This document shows, one piece after another, positions 34,772 to 44,416 of a DNA stretch of 64,000 nt (within the stretch, counting starts at the first letter, position 1; each line of letters opens with the position of its first letter). The position numbers and the translations under genes are program-made. The notes under the pieces were generated by a model. It searched no databases, had not been told where the DNA came from, and was given only the letters and a program-made list of their open reading frames with translations. Source of the DNA: UBA9145 sp965227685 (lineage in GTDB: Bacteria; Pseudomonadota; Gammaproteobacteria; Pseudomonadales; Pseudohongiellaceae). The stretch covers positions 1,798,001-1,862,000 of the forward strand of contig CBDDGA010000002.1 of NCBI GenBank assembly GCA_965227685.1. Direction: 5' to 3'.

Positions 34772-35760
34772 CACGAATACCTCTCATCATCAGCTGGGGT
34801 ACCTTCATCCTGCGGCATCTGTGCAGAGGAGTCGTTTTTCTCATTGATACGATTAATAATCGTCATCGCCTGAGCGACAAGGCTGGCAGCATTGGTAGAT
34901 TCATCAGGGAGCAGAACTACTGAGGACTCTCTGGCGATCGCCTGTTTGGCTTCTATTGCCTTCGTTGCCAAATCCAGTTGAATAGCTTTCTGACCCTCTG
35001 TGGTATTGGCAGCTTCACCCACTTCCCGCAAGGCCTGAGCTTGCGCACTGGCGACTGCTAAAATTGCCGCTGCCTCACCTTCTGCCCTCAGCACCTGTTC
35101 CGCTTTATCGGCTTCAGCTGCCAGGACCACCGCCTCCTTCTGACCTTCCGCGACATTGATCGCGGATTGCCTGTCACCCTCCGATTCCAGAATCTGGGCT
35201 CGCTTGACCCTTTCTGCTTTCATCTGTGCTTCCATTGCACTCATCACCGAAGACGGTGGAACGATGTCCTTAATCTCGTATCGCATTACCTGAATACCCC
35301 AGGGCTGGGATGCCTGGTTTATTGCCTGAACGATATTGGCATTTAATTGATCACGTTCTTCGAATGTCTTGTCCAGTTCCATCTTGCCCAATTCGGAACG
35401 CATCGTGGTTTGAGCCAACTGGCTAACTGCAAAGATGTAGTTATCAACACCATAGGTTGCTTTATACGGATCGAGTACCCGAAAGTAGAGTACGCCATCA
35501 ACAGTTAGAGAGATGTTGTCTTTAGTGATACCACCCTGGCTGGGAATGTCTACCGCCTGTTCCTTCAGTGATCTGTTCGCAGCTACGCGGTCGATAAAGG
35601 GAACGATGAAATTCAGACCAGCTTCTTTGGTGGAATGAAACTTACCGAAGCGTTCTACGATGTAAGCTCGGTTTTGAGGTACGAATTTAATGCCTGATCG
35701 AAGAATAGTGATGATCAGGATCAGCAGTATACCCGGGACTATGAGTTGGCTGGGGTCCAA
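34771..35760 (-). CDS. SPFH/band 7 protein (paraslipin/QmcA type)
   Basis: 329 residues with one N-terminal membrane span (residues about 5-22). The band 7 domain includes IVERFGKFHSTKEAGLNFIVPFIDRVA and MRYEIKDIVPPSSVMSAMEAQMKAERVKR, both highly typical. An alanine/glutamate-rich coiled coil (ASAQAQALREVGEAANTTEGQKA) follows. Such proteins form oligomers in the inner membrane and help quality control by membrane proteases. The stop codon overlaps the NfeD start, giving the common SPFH-NfeD operon. Confidence 0.9.
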   Translation of the reverse strand: MDPSQLIVPGILLILIITILRSGIKFVPQNRAYIVERFGKFHSTKEAGLNFIVPFIDRVAANRSLKEQAVDIPSQGGITKDNISLTVDGVLYFRVLDPYKATYGVDNYIFAVSQLAQTTMRSELGKMELDKTFEERDQLNANIVQAINQASQPWGIQVMRYEIKDIVPPSSVMSAMEAQMKAERVKRAQILESEGDRQSAINVAEGQKEAVVLAAEADKAEQVLRAEGEAAAILAVASAQAQALREVGEAANTTEGQKAIQLDLATKAIEAKQAIARESSVVLLPDESTNAASLVAQAMTIINRINEKNDSSAQMPQDEGTPADDERYS

Positions 35761-35867
35761 AACAGATCTCCTATGTGAGAGGTGAATGGATTGTTACACC
35801 CCACTATACCCCAGAATTAGCTAAAATTCTGACGAAAAACCACGGAAATAGTGACCAATTATGGCGA

Positions 35868-38800
35868 TTATGTGATGTGCTGGTAGGCCAGTGCCCGCTC
35901 TTCCTTACTGTCTGTGTGGCCAGCAAAATCATGGAGGATCAGATACAGGCTTGGCACCAGGAACAGAGTGATCATGGTGGCGAACAACACGCCAAAAGCC
36001 AGGGAGATGGCCATGGGAATGATAAAGAACGTGGCTGGATTTGCAGTCGCCATTAATGGCACTAACCCAATGAAGGTAGTTATGGACGTTAGAATAATCG
36101 GTCGAAATCGCATGGCACCTGCCTTCGACACGGCCTCTACCATACCTACTCCTTCTTCCCGCAAGCGATTTATAGTAACGACAAGAACAAGACTTGCATT
36201 CACCACTACACCGCTAAGCGCGATAATCCCAAGAATCGAGAAGAAAACAAGAGCGGCTCCCATAATGAAGTGCCCAAAGATTGCACCAATTGCTCCAAAC
36301 GGGATGACGCTCATAATGACCAGAGGCTGTGCATAAGATTTCAATGGAATTGCCAGCAGGGCAAAGATAATCAACATTGCCATCGGGAATAGAGTAAGCA
36401 GCTCTGTCAATGACTCTGTCTGACGCTCGCCCTCTCCGCCGACCACCATGTCCACATCTAGTTCACGAGACCACTGTGAACGATACTTGCCGATGATGTC
36501 GCGGCGAATCTCTTCTGGCTTAATCACCGTACGATCTACATCACCCCGCACGGTGATTACCCGACGTCCATCCTGACGGTTGATGCTGGAGTAGCTATTA
36601 CCTAAGGAGTAATCCGCCACACTCAGAAATGGTACTTCGGCCCCAGATGGAGTACGGATCAAAAGTTCTTCCAAATTCCCTAAAGACTGTCTTTCTGGTT
36701 CGGGATAGCGCACCATGACACGGATGTCATCTGTTCCTCGCTGAATGCGCTGAGACTCGGCACCATAGAAAGCCTGTCTTACCTGGGTGGCAACATCGTT
36801 TAGGGTTAAACCCAAAGTCTTACCACGATCAAGAATTTGAATCTGAACTTCCTGCTTCCCCGCACGGAACGAATCGGAAACATCGAACACTCCAGGATAG
36901 CGCATAAGCTCTTCCCGTAATTGTGTGGAAGCTATCTTCAGATTGTCTTCATTGCGGCCTTCCAGACGGAAATTAATTGCATCACCTGCGGAGAAAGCAT
37001 CTGATTGAAATGTAAGTTCCAGCGCGTCGGCAATACTACCTACTTTTTCCCGCCAACGATCCCGAACTTCGGCAGAACTAATCTGACCCCTGTCATAGAA
37101 AGGGGTCAGATACATCACAACTTCTGCAACCTCACTACTTCCTGCACTACGCTGGCCTCCACCTGGCCCACCCTTTGGAGCTGTACCACCGATAATGGTA
37201 AGTACGCTATCCACAACACTTTCTGTAGACTGGGGAGCAGCACCTGAAGCTTTTAAACCAATTAACTCCTGATCCAACTCAGCCCTCAATTCCAAAGCCT
37301 TGTCTTCAATAAGATCAGCCGCTTGTTCTGTCAGGTATGCAGGAACACCCGCTGGCATTCGAACCTGTGCATAGACGGTATCGCCTTCAATAGAAGGCAT
37401 GAATTGAAATATGACACGACCACTCAAAACAAGCGCGAGCACTACCATGATTACACCAGTAGCCGTAGCCCAGGCCGCATAGCGATACTTCAGTACTTTT
37501 CGCAGCGCCCGGCGATAACCATGTTCGGCAAAGTACTCGAGACTATTCGCGATTTTTAACTGAAAGCCTTGCCAGGCTTTCACAATTCGACTGCCCTCAC
37601 CAAAATAACCTTCAGTTTTTCTGTGAGCGATGTGTCCTGGAAGTATCAACTGGGACTCGATCAAACTTGCAATCAGGCAGAACACAACCGTTCCACCGAT
37701 CACTTGCGAGAAAGCAGCAAAACCACCGGACTGCATCAACAACGGCAGGAACGCCGCAATGGTTGTCAGTACCCCGAAGATCACTGGCACGGATACTTCT
37801 ACCGTTCCTTCGATCGCTGCTTCGTCTTTACTTAGACCTTTTTGCTCAAAGGCATGGATGCGTTCCCCCACCACGATTGCATCATCAACTACGATCCCGA
37901 GAACCAGAATGAAACCCATCACGGTCAAGGAACTGATAGTCAAGTCCATTGCCGGAAAGATCATCAGTGCGCCCATGATGGCAATTGGTATTCCAGCTGC
38001 CACCCAGATAGCGATCTTAAAGCGAAGGAAAAACGCCAGGATCACCAGAACCAACATCAGACCGGTGTAGGCGTTCTTTGCTACGGTCGCAATTCGAGTT
38101 TGAGTGCTAATTGAAGAATCTGTAACGATTTCCAGAGTCATACCGTCCGGTAAATCGAATTCAGTAGATGCCATGAAGGCTTTTACCTGATTCGCCGAAG
38201 TCACGATGTCTTCATCGCCAACACGCATCACATCAATGATGGCTGAGTTGACACCATCCAGACGTGCATCAAGATATCCCTCTTCAAAATCGTCACGTAC
38301 CGTAGCAATCTCACCTAGTCGCAGTTGTGTACCATCCGCATACGATGCCACCACGATGTCTTCGTATTCTGAACCCTGATAAACCTGTCCCTTGGTGCGA
38401 AGCAGAATTTCCCCAGACTCTGTACGAATCGTGCCACCTGGCAAATCCAGAGAGGCGCGGGATATCGCGCGTGAAATCTGATCCAGTGTCAATCCGTACT
38501 GGCGCAGAGTAAATTCAGACACCTCGATAGATATTTCTAAAGGACGAATGAACTCGATATTTACCTGGGACACTTCAGACAAATCCAGAAGATCGTCGCG
38601 TATACCTTCAGCCACATTCTTGAGATTAAGATCATTGGTATCGGAAGACAGCGCCAGGGTCATGACATTGCCCGTGCTGCTGAAAGCACGATAGATTGGT
38701 TTTTCAGTTTCAGCAGGAAAAGTGGTTATCGCATCCACATTACCCTTAACATCATTGAGAACACGATTAAGATCCGCTCCATTGGCGAGCTCCACAGTCG

Positions 38801-39074
38801 CATCACAGCCTCCCTCCCTGGCCGTCGAGGTCAATGTATCGATGTTCTCAATACCTTCCAGTGCCTCTTCCATACGCAGGCATACGCCAGTTTCTGATTC
38901 TTCAGGTGTGGCGCCCAGGTAGGGCACGCTGACCTGAATCACACCGAAATCCATGTCGGGAAACTCTTCCTGATTCAGATTGAAGTAGGAGATGATTCCA
39001 CCGACCAGGAAAATCCACATCAGCAGATTGCTGGCGACAGGATTCTTTACAAACCAGGTTATAGGTGTTCTCAC
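35868..39074 (-). CDS. RND family efflux permease (AcrB/HAE1 type inner-membrane pump)
   Basis: 1068 residues from a GTG start at 39074 with GAGGGT upstream. Twelve spans in two halves and two large periplasmic loops are typical. The N-terminal span is followed by the NQEEFPDMDFGVIQVSVPYLGATPEE segment, and LGIVVDDAIVVGERI in TM4 holds the two aspartates needed for proton coupling. It exports hydrophobic compounds from the periplasm with an adaptor and a TolC-type channel. The adaptor gene is 65 bases upstream; no outer-membrane channel gene is in the window. Confidence 0.92.
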   Translation of the reverse strand: MRTPITWFVKNPVASNLLMWIFLVGGIISYFNLNQEEFPDMDFGVIQVSVPYLGATPEESETGVCLRMEEALEGIENIDTLTSTAREGGCDATVELANGADLNRVLNDVKGNVDAITTFPAETEKPIYRAFSSTGNVMTLALSSDTNDLNLKNVAEGIRDDLLDLSEVSQVNIEFIRPLEISIEVSEFTLRQYGLTLDQISRAISRASLDLPGGTIRTESGEILLRTKGQVYQGSEYEDIVVASYADGTQLRLGEIATVRDDFEEGYLDARLDGVNSAIIDVMRVGDEDIVTSANQVKAFMASTEFDLPDGMTLEIVTDSSISTQTRIATVAKNAYTGLMLVLVILAFFLRFKIAIWVAAGIPIAIMGALMIFPAMDLTISSLTVMGFILVLGIVVDDAIVVGERIHAFEQKGLSKDEAAIEGTVEVSVPVIFGVLTTIAAFLPLLMQSGGFAAFSQVIGGTVVFCLIASLIESQLILPGHIAHRKTEGYFGEGSRIVKAWQGFQLKIANSLEYFAEHGYRRALRKVLKYRYAAWATATGVIMVVLALVLSGRVIFQFMPSIEGDTVYAQVRMPAGVPAYLTEQAADLIEDKALELRAELDQELIGLKASGAAPQSTESVVDSVLTIIGGTAPKGGPGGGQRSAGSSEVAEVVMYLTPFYDRGQISSAEVRDRWREKVGSIADALELTFQSDAFSAGDAINFRLEGRNEDNLKIASTQLREELMRYPGVFDVSDSFRAGKQEVQIQILDRGKTLGLTLNDVATQVRQAFYGAESQRIQRGTDDIRVMVRYPEPERQSLGNLEELLIRTPSGAEVPFLSVADYSLGNSYSSINRQDGRRVITVRGDVDRTVIKPEEIRRDIIGKYRSQWSRELDVDMVVGGEGERQTESLTELLTLFPMAMLIIFALLAIPLKSYAQPLVIMSVIPFGAIGAIFGHFIMGAALVFFSILGIIALSGVVVNASLVLVVTINRLREEGVGMVEAVSKAGAMRFRPIILTSITTFIGLVPLMATANPATFFIIPMAISLAFGVLFATMITLFLVPSLYLILHDFAGHTDSKEERALAYQHIT

Positions 39075-39139
39075 GGCTACCCTCGGGTCTTACGTATTCT
39101 CAATGATTAATAGTTGCAGTGGTTCGATCTGAAGCAACT

Positions 39140-40309
39140 TCAGATTACTTCGATTACTGGCTGCACGGCCATGCCATCCACCACGGCCTGAATTGGAGAT
39201 ATGCAGATGCGTTCCCCGGGCAGAATTCCTGCGCTAATCAGCACCTGCTGCTCTTCCAATCTGAAAATCTCAACTTCCCGGTAATACATTTTGTTTTCAG
39301 CATCGACAACCAGTACCTGATTGTTATTGCGAATTACCGATCGTGGCAGGGAGATTATGTTCTCGACCGTCCTGCCTTGAATATCAGCATGAACATAGAG
39401 ACCAATGGGAAGAGGGATAGATTGACCGTCCCACTCCTGCTTTTCGCTTTCGCTATCAGGCTGTGAAACCCGGATGATTGTTTGTACTGTGTTGCTATTA
39501 GGATCTATAGAGGCTTCAATACGAGCCAATTCCCCTTGCCAGTGATGTTCTACACCACCATACATTCCAGTAAGGGTGACATCTGGCGCTTCATCGCCAA
39601 CCAATTCGCCGCGTTGTCCCAACGGAATATCCAAAAAACCCAATTGACGAATTGCCAGCGGTACACGAACTTCAACCTCATCTGCACCAAACAGCATGGC
39701 TACAGACTGGGCTCTGTTTACGTATTGGCCTAATTCAACGTCCCTGGTCTGAATGACAGCATTAAATGGAGCCTTGATTTCAGTTCTTTCCAGGTCCAAT
39801 TGCGCCTGACTGTAATTGGCCTCTGCATCGACTACCCGAGCTTTGTTGACCTCAGCTCTGCGCTGGGCATCCTGCAACTGTGAATCACTTGCCAGGCGCT
39901 GCTCTGCCAATTCATGCATACGGGAGAGTTCACTATCGGCGAAATCTGCTTCCGCTTGTGCCTGCTGTAAAGTTGCCAGGCTTCTCGCTACTGCAGTTTC
40001 AAAATCAGAGGAATCCAGACGTAACAGGGGCTGACCTGCTTCAACATAGCCTCCTGCTTCCATGCTGGGTGAGATCCATTCAACGGGGCCCGCAACAGGT
40101 GCCGATACGCTAGCCGATTGAGCCGCCTGTACTTTACCCTGTGAACCCACTATAAGATCCACGGACTCCACACCAACCTCAATTACGCGTACCGAAACCG
40201 GTATGATCTCAACCGCTGCCTCTTCCACAGTAGTTGGATTGCGAATTAAATAGGCTGACAAGAGAAAGCAGACGCCCAGGATGGCTATGGGTAGTACAAC
40301 ACGTTTCAT
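39140..40309 (-). CDS. RND efflux periplasmic adaptor (membrane fusion protein)
   Basis: 389 residues with GGAGCGACAG before the ATG. An N-terminal anchor (residues about 6-24) is followed by the lipoyl/barrel half (VQAAQSASVSAPVAGPVEWIS), a long alpha-hairpin (about 100-160), the second half (IKAPFNAVIQTRDVELGQYVN) and the C-terminal domain. This is the standard HlyD/AcrA-type layout linking the permease to the outer membrane channel. It lies between regulator and permease genes, all on the minus strand. Confidence 0.9.
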   Translation of the reverse strand: MKRVVLPIAILGVCFLLSAYLIRNPTTVEEAAVEIIPVSVRVIEVGVESVDLIVGSQGKVQAAQSASVSAPVAGPVEWISPSMEAGGYVEAGQPLLRLDSSDFETAVARSLATLQQAQAEADFADSELSRMHELAEQRLASDSQLQDAQRRAEVNKARVVDAEANYSQAQLDLERTEIKAPFNAVIQTRDVELGQYVNRAQSVAMLFGADEVEVRVPLAIRQLGFLDIPLGQRGELVGDEAPDVTLTGMYGGVEHHWQGELARIEASIDPNSNTVQTIIRVSQPDSESEKQEWDGQSIPLPIGLYVHADIQGRTVENIISLPRSVIRNNNQVLVVDAENKMYYREVEIFRLEEQQVLISAGILPGERICISPIQAVVDGMAVQPVIEVI

Positions 40310-40381
40310 TCTGTCGCTCCTGAAGATTCCTTCATTATCTATACGTTCCTGCTCGCAATAGCCGATCCCCGGCTATCTTGC

Positions 40382-41107
40382 CTAACTGGCTTCCTGTCGC
40401 AATTCGGGCTGAATCTGGCTTATTGCCTGCCCCACAGACAGGCTCAATTCTTCGAAAAAGAGTCTGACAGCGCTGCCAACTCTTTCCTGGTTTCTTTCTT
40501 CCATCCCCTGTTTCAGGGCGGTGAGGATTCTAGAGAGAACCCGGCTCCGAATCTCGGGTTTTACGCCAAGCTTTACTATCTGCTCGACAAATTGAGCCTT
40601 CAGATCGTTACGTATTAGCTGAACCACCAAATTGTCGGCAAGTTCAGCAACGTAGGTGAAAAATTCACGCCAATTTTTATGGATCGCAGACAAGTCTGCA
40701 TTTTGCCTACCCAGCTCTACGACATATTCCTGTAATCGGTTCAACTGAGCGCTATCTGCCCTCAAAACCGCTTGTTCCATGGTCAATGCGGCTAGTGCAC
40801 CGAAGGTCTGAATGAATTGCTGAACCAGCACCGGATCCGGTACTTCCTTCAGATCCATCAATGGCCCCAGTACAGCAATACGAGCGTGTGTCAGGGGCTT
40901 TACACGGGCACCACCGGGCTGAATATCGATCAACCGCAATTGTTCAAGCTGCTGCAGGGCCTCTCGCACAGCGCCTCTGCTTGCGCCAAATCTTGATGCC
41001 AGATCTCGTTCCGAAGCCAGCCTGTCCCCTTCGCTGTATTGTCCAGTGAGGATTTCTCTCCGCAATTTGGCAGCAATTTCGTTACTAAGCGCTCTATTGG
41101 CTGGCAT
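40382..41107 (-). CDS. GntR family (FadR subfamily) transcriptional regulator
   Basis: 241 residues, near the length of FadR. The N-terminal winged helix (SNEIAAKLRREILTGQYSEGDRLASERDLASRFG and SRGAVREALQQLEQLRLIDIQPGG) is clear GntR type; residues about 80-235 form an all-helical ligand-binding domain like FCD/FadR. A double FadR-type operator lies directly upstream. It probably represses the adaptor and permease genes that follow and its own transcription. The inducer is unknown; fatty acid, acyl-CoA or a pump substrate are candidates. Confidence 0.88.
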   Translation of the reverse strand: MPANRALSNEIAAKLRREILTGQYSEGDRLASERDLASRFGASRGAVREALQQLEQLRLIDIQPGGARVKPLTHARIAVLGPLMDLKEVPDPVLVQQFIQTFGALAALTMEQAVLRADSAQLNRLQEYVVELGRQNADLSAIHKNWREFFTYVAELADNLVVQLIRNDLKAQFVEQIVKLGVKPEIRSRVLSRILTALKQGMEERNQERVGSAVRLFFEELSLSVGQAISQIQPELRQEAS

Positions 41108-41120
41108 GTTGGAATTCGCC

Positions 41121-41157
41121 TATATTTGGTCCGACCAAATTGGTCGGACCAAATATA
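41121..41157. promoter_or_regulatory. Twin FadR-type operator upstream of the RND operon
   Basis: Two copies of the TGGTCnGACCA core occur at 41127-41137 and 41141-41151, and the whole 37 bases form a palindrome with perfect 17-base arms around AAT. TGGTCnGACCA is the core of the E. coli FadR site. It starts 14 bases upstream of the GntR regulator's start codon, so autoregulation and control of the pump are likely. Confidence 0.8.
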
Positions 41158-41479
41158 GTACCAATTGCGGGCGATTCAAGGAGTGCAAGGCAAATGGAGG
41201 TGAATCGTCGGTCAGCTGAATGGAATAAATTCGCTGCAAACGCAGCATGTGAACCGCGTACAGATTTGCCGGAATGGGGCCCTCAGTTGAACATTCAGGA
41301 GCCCTGTGGGTAAATTTTCGACATCCTTACCCGGAATTAACCCAACGAGGCCGTAGAACGGGAGTTTTATCCTCAATTTACCCGCCAAGAGGATTTCATA
41401 AAGAAGAAGCGTAGCTATAATGCAGCGACTATAAGCAATTCAGTTTGCAAATAAAGAACTCTAGGAACCGGGTCCCAAA
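41158..41479. other. Intergenic region between the GntR gene and the cyclase gene
   Basis: About 320 bases without a convincing gene. It holds a possible 39-codon frame (ATG 41194, stop ending 41313) with AAGGAG at 41178-41183, and a promoter-like TATAAT at 41416-41421 ahead of the cyclase gene. I see no RNA gene or repeat in it. Confidence 0.5.
41394..41421 (+). promoter_or_regulatory. Promoter candidate for the cyclase gene
   Basis: A perfect -10 box TATAAT (41416-41421) has a weak -35-like TTTCAT (41394-41399) at 16-base spacing. The cyclase start codon is 58 bases downstream. Strength of the -10 carries the call; the -35 is poor. Confidence 0.45.
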
Positions 41480-43468
41480 ATGGAAGCACTCAAGCAATAC
41501 CTCATCGACAATTTCGAGGGCGTTTTCATCCTCGTCATTTTGACCTTTGTAAGCGCAATCGTCTGGTTCGTAGACGCCAAGCTATCGTTTCTGAACTTTT
41601 TCTATCTTCCTGTTCTGCTGAGTTCCTATTATCTGGGTATTCGTTCCGGTGTTCTTGGCGCATTCTTCACTTTCCTGGTCATTGTTATATTTGCCAGCCT
41701 CTACCCTGAGCGATTCATGGTGGAAATCGACCTGTTTGGACTGTGGGCATTTGTTCTTACCTGGGCTGGCTTCCTGATTCTCACCGCTGTAATCGTTGGT
41801 TTCACTCACCGCGAGTTACAGGAAAAGATGACCGAAGCTTTAAGAGCTAAAGCAGAAGCAAGCGGTAACGCCGAGCTACTCGAACAAACCATGACAACTA
41901 TCAGGGAATTCGAATCTGAGCTGGACTTCAAGGTTGAAGAACGTACCCGGGCACTTGAGGAAAAAACGAAATCGATTCGGGCCCACAAAGAGAAAGTGGA
42001 AGAAGCACTTTATTCCACGATGGATCCGGCAGTCGTCAAGCTGATGATCGAAAACCGCATCCGTACCGAAAACCGCCGTATCAGTGTCATGTTTTCCGAC
42101 TTAAAAGGATTTACCCAGTATTCGGAAGAACATTCCGCAGAAGTAGTTATTACAGAGCTCAACAAATACCTGGCGGATATGGAGAACATCCTGCTCACTT
42201 ACAACGCTCATATCGATAAGTATATGGGTGATGGCATCATGTCCGAGTTCGGCGCGCCGATTCGTTATGAACGCCATGCCTTACTGGCAGTAGCAGCAGC
42301 CTGGAAGATGCAGGAACGCATGCGCAAGGCCAATTACCCATTCAAGCTACGAATCGGAATATCCACTGGTGTGGCGACTACCGGCATCATTGGTGCCAAG
42401 CGCCAATCATTCACTGCCTTTGGTGATACTGTGAATCTCGCATCACGAATCGAAGGCATGTGCGAGCCTGGCCGAGTAACTGTAGACGAAGCAACCTATA
42501 AAGAGTGTAGTGATACATTTGAATTCCGCCCGGTGTCTGGGCTTGCCTCCTACACTCAGTTCGATAATGCCACCATCGTCGATGAGATTAATACACAATT
42601 GGCTGAAATCGAGTCTGAACCCGGCGATGTGAATCTTCGCATTAGTGTCGCCAAACTCCTACTCCAGGCAAATGATCCCGAACAGGCTCGCCTGCATCTG
42701 AAAACGGCGATGGATCTCGAGCCAGAAAATGCCGACGTAAAAGTAGCCTATGCAGATAACGCAGTAGTGCTTGAACAGCAACGCGATCTGACGGTTCGCG
42801 GTCGCAGAAGTACAGTGCATCTGTACGAAGTTGTCGACTTTAAGAATCCATTGGATAGAAACGTTCAACTACCAGATGATCTAGTTACAGAAATTAGTCC
42901 CAAGCTCAAGAAACTGGTGGCCTACCCCGAAGATCTCGTGTTGCCTGTAGAATGCATCGACGGGTCTGTTGGCTTCTCCCGACTGGTGGGAATTACTGCC
43001 TATCTGATTGCTGATCGAATGGGCATGGTAGATCAGGAGAAGCACGACATACTGGAAGCTGGATACCTCGGTCAGATTGGCAAGACCATCGTGCCCGAAA
43101 ATATTCTTAATCGAAACGGCGGCCTCACAGAAGACGACTTCACCCACATACACATGCACCCCCGTGAAGGTGTTCGCAAGTTACGCAATGCGGGGTACGA
43201 AAACGAGCGCATGCTGGAATTAATTGAATGCTCCCATGAAAACTATGATGGGTCGGGTTATCCAGCCGGTATCAAAGGAGACAACATTCCATTGGGTGCT
43301 CGCATACTAGCGGTAGCTGAAGCCTATGTGAGCCTTACCTCTAAACGCCCCTACCGTGACCCATGGGAAGGCCATGCTGCATTTAACGAAATCGGAAAAT
43401 ATGTGAGATCCGGCAAATTCGATCCTGCAGTTGTCGATACGCTCGGTGATATCGTAGGGCAGTTGTGA
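41480..43468 (+). CDS. Membrane class III nucleotide cyclase fused to a degenerate HD-GYP domain
   Basis: 662 residues. Four hydrophobic spans at about 10-120, then a coiled coil (about 120-185) and a class III cyclase domain (about 195-370). The metal-binding aspartates are D207 (FSDLKGFT) and D251 (MGDGIMSEFG), and FGDTVNLASRIEG holds the conserved N and R. A TPR-like piece follows (about 395-430), then an HD-GYP-like domain (about 490-660) in which the normal HDIGK reads GQIGK (G531, Q532), while GYP (593-595) remains and AVADxFDAL has become AVAEAYVSL. The cyclase is probably active; the HD-GYP domain probably cannot hydrolyse cyclic di-GMP and may act as a sensor. Product (cAMP or cGMP) unclear. 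Confidence 0.87.
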   Translation: MEALKQYLIDNFEGVFILVILTFVSAIVWFVDAKLSFLNFFYLPVLLSSYYLGIRSGVLGAFFTFLVIVIFASLYPERFMVEIDLFGLWAFVLTWAGFLILTAVIVGFTHRELQEKMTEALRAKAEASGNAELLEQTMTTIREFESELDFKVEERTRALEEKTKSIRAHKEKVEEALYSTMDPAVVKLMIENRIRTENRRISVMFSDLKGFTQYSEEHSAEVVITELNKYLADMENILLTYNAHIDKYMGDGIMSEFGAPIRYERHALLAVAAAWKMQERMRKANYPFKLRIGISTGVATTGIIGAKRQSFTAFGDTVNLASRIEGMCEPGRVTVDEATYKECSDTFEFRPVSGLASYTQFDNATIVDEINTQLAEIESEPGDVNLRISVAKLLLQANDPEQARLHLKTAMDLEPENADVKVAYADNAVVLEQQRDLTVRGRRSTVHLYEVVDFKNPLDRNVQLPDDLVTEISPKLKKLVAYPEDLVLPVECIDGSVGFSRLVGITAYLIADRMGMVDQEKHDILEAGYLGQIGKTIVPENILNRNGGLTEDDFTHIHMHPREGVRKLRNAGYENERMLELIECSHENYDGSGYPAGIKGDNIPLGARILAVAEAYVSLTSKRPYRDPWEGHAAFNEIGKYVRSGKFDPAVVDTLGDIVGQL

Positions 43469-43475
43469 TTCCGGG

Positions 43476-43501
43476 ACGGGAGTGCTTCTCCGCACTCCCG
43501 T
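43476..43501 (+). terminator. Strong hairpin after the cyclase gene
   Basis: ACGGGAGTGC (43476-43485) pairs perfectly with GCACTCCCGT (43492-43501) around TTCTCC, 7 bases after the stop codon. There is no T run behind it, but stem length and place suggest transcription termination or mRNA end protection. Confidence 0.55.
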
Positions 43502-43575
43502 AATTACGAACGAACATACCGGTATAAAATCACCACTGATTTCAGTCGTCGTTTATTCCAGCTGTCTCTTCCCGA

Positions 43576-44394
43576 TCAGGATTGGATCAGAGAGAAGAAT
43601 TCCCTCAGGCGGGCAGCATTCTTACCCACATCACTGCGGCCTACCCGGGATTTGGATCTGGCCTGAAGATTGGTATTAACCCGATCCGTTGTAATTTCAA
43701 TCACAATATCGTCTTTGAATCTGAACCAGAATGTTGTGTCAGTCGCTTCAATTCTTCCTTCATTCACATCGGCGAACACTACTTCCCATCCCAGCTGGTC
43801 GATCGCTGCCATGGCGCGATTGAATACTTCTTCCACTGACGTGTCGAATTGTAAAGGTTTGATATCGGGATATGCCTGTAACTGAAGGTCAATGTGCTGG
43901 CGCACAGTCATACCTTCCATCACGCCGTATTCAACTGGATTAGGCGCGTCAGCCCGCAGGGGCGCTATCGCCACAAACTCCAGGGGACGATAAGGATCAG
44001 TAGCAATATCATGAATAGCCGGCGTCCCTTCCGGAGGCCGAAAAGTTTCTGGAATGACATAGGCAAGGCTGGCAGAGATCGCTCCAATAAATGCGAAAGC
44101 ACTCAGCTTTACCCCACCCTCCACTTTCAAGACCAGGCTCATGGCAATTATACCGATCGCCACAATGGCTGTTCCGATAGCCACCCAAAGTGCCCATGCA
44201 TTGACAAACTGCAAGAGCCCAAAACCAAATCTGAAATCAGAAAAGCCTAACCAAACGGCTATCGGGCCAGCTAAAGCAGCAACTCCTATCCCCAGTCCCG
44301 CTACCAGACAAATCAGGGCGTCAGCCATGATCACGAGTCTCATGGTTTTTTGCTTGCCAGCTTTAGCCTGACCGGTGTTCTCTTGCTCAGTCAT
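43576..44394 (-). CDS. DUF1499 family membrane protein
   Basis: 272 residues from the ATG at 44394; a GTG at 44406 is also in frame. Three to four hydrophobic spans (about residues 20-125) precede a soluble domain (about 135-270) matching DUF1499: PAIHDIATDPYRPLEF near its start and IEATDTTFWFRFKDDIVIEI later. Function is unknown. It follows the DUF442 lipoprotein gene on the same strand after 22 bases, so the two are likely co-transcribed. Confidence 0.8.
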   Translation of the reverse strand: MTEQENTGQAKAGKQKTMRLVIMADALICLVAGLGIGVAALAGPIAVWLGFSDFRFGFGLLQFVNAWALWVAIGTAIVAIGIIAMSLVLKVEGGVKLSAFAFIGAISASLAYVIPETFRPPEGTPAIHDIATDPYRPLEFVAIAPLRADAPNPVEYGVMEGMTVRQHIDLQLQAYPDIKPLQFDTSVEEVFNRAMAAIDQLGWEVVFADVNEGRIEATDTTFWFRFKDDIVIEITTDRVNTNLQARSKSRVGRSDVGKNAARLREFFSLIQS

Positions 44395-44416
44395 TATTGT
44401 TACCACCGCTTAATGC

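Noticed and set aside
35914..36336. 140-residue plus-strand frame within the RND permease
   Set aside because: Antisense to a large conserved transporter; typical shadow of hydrophobic sequence.
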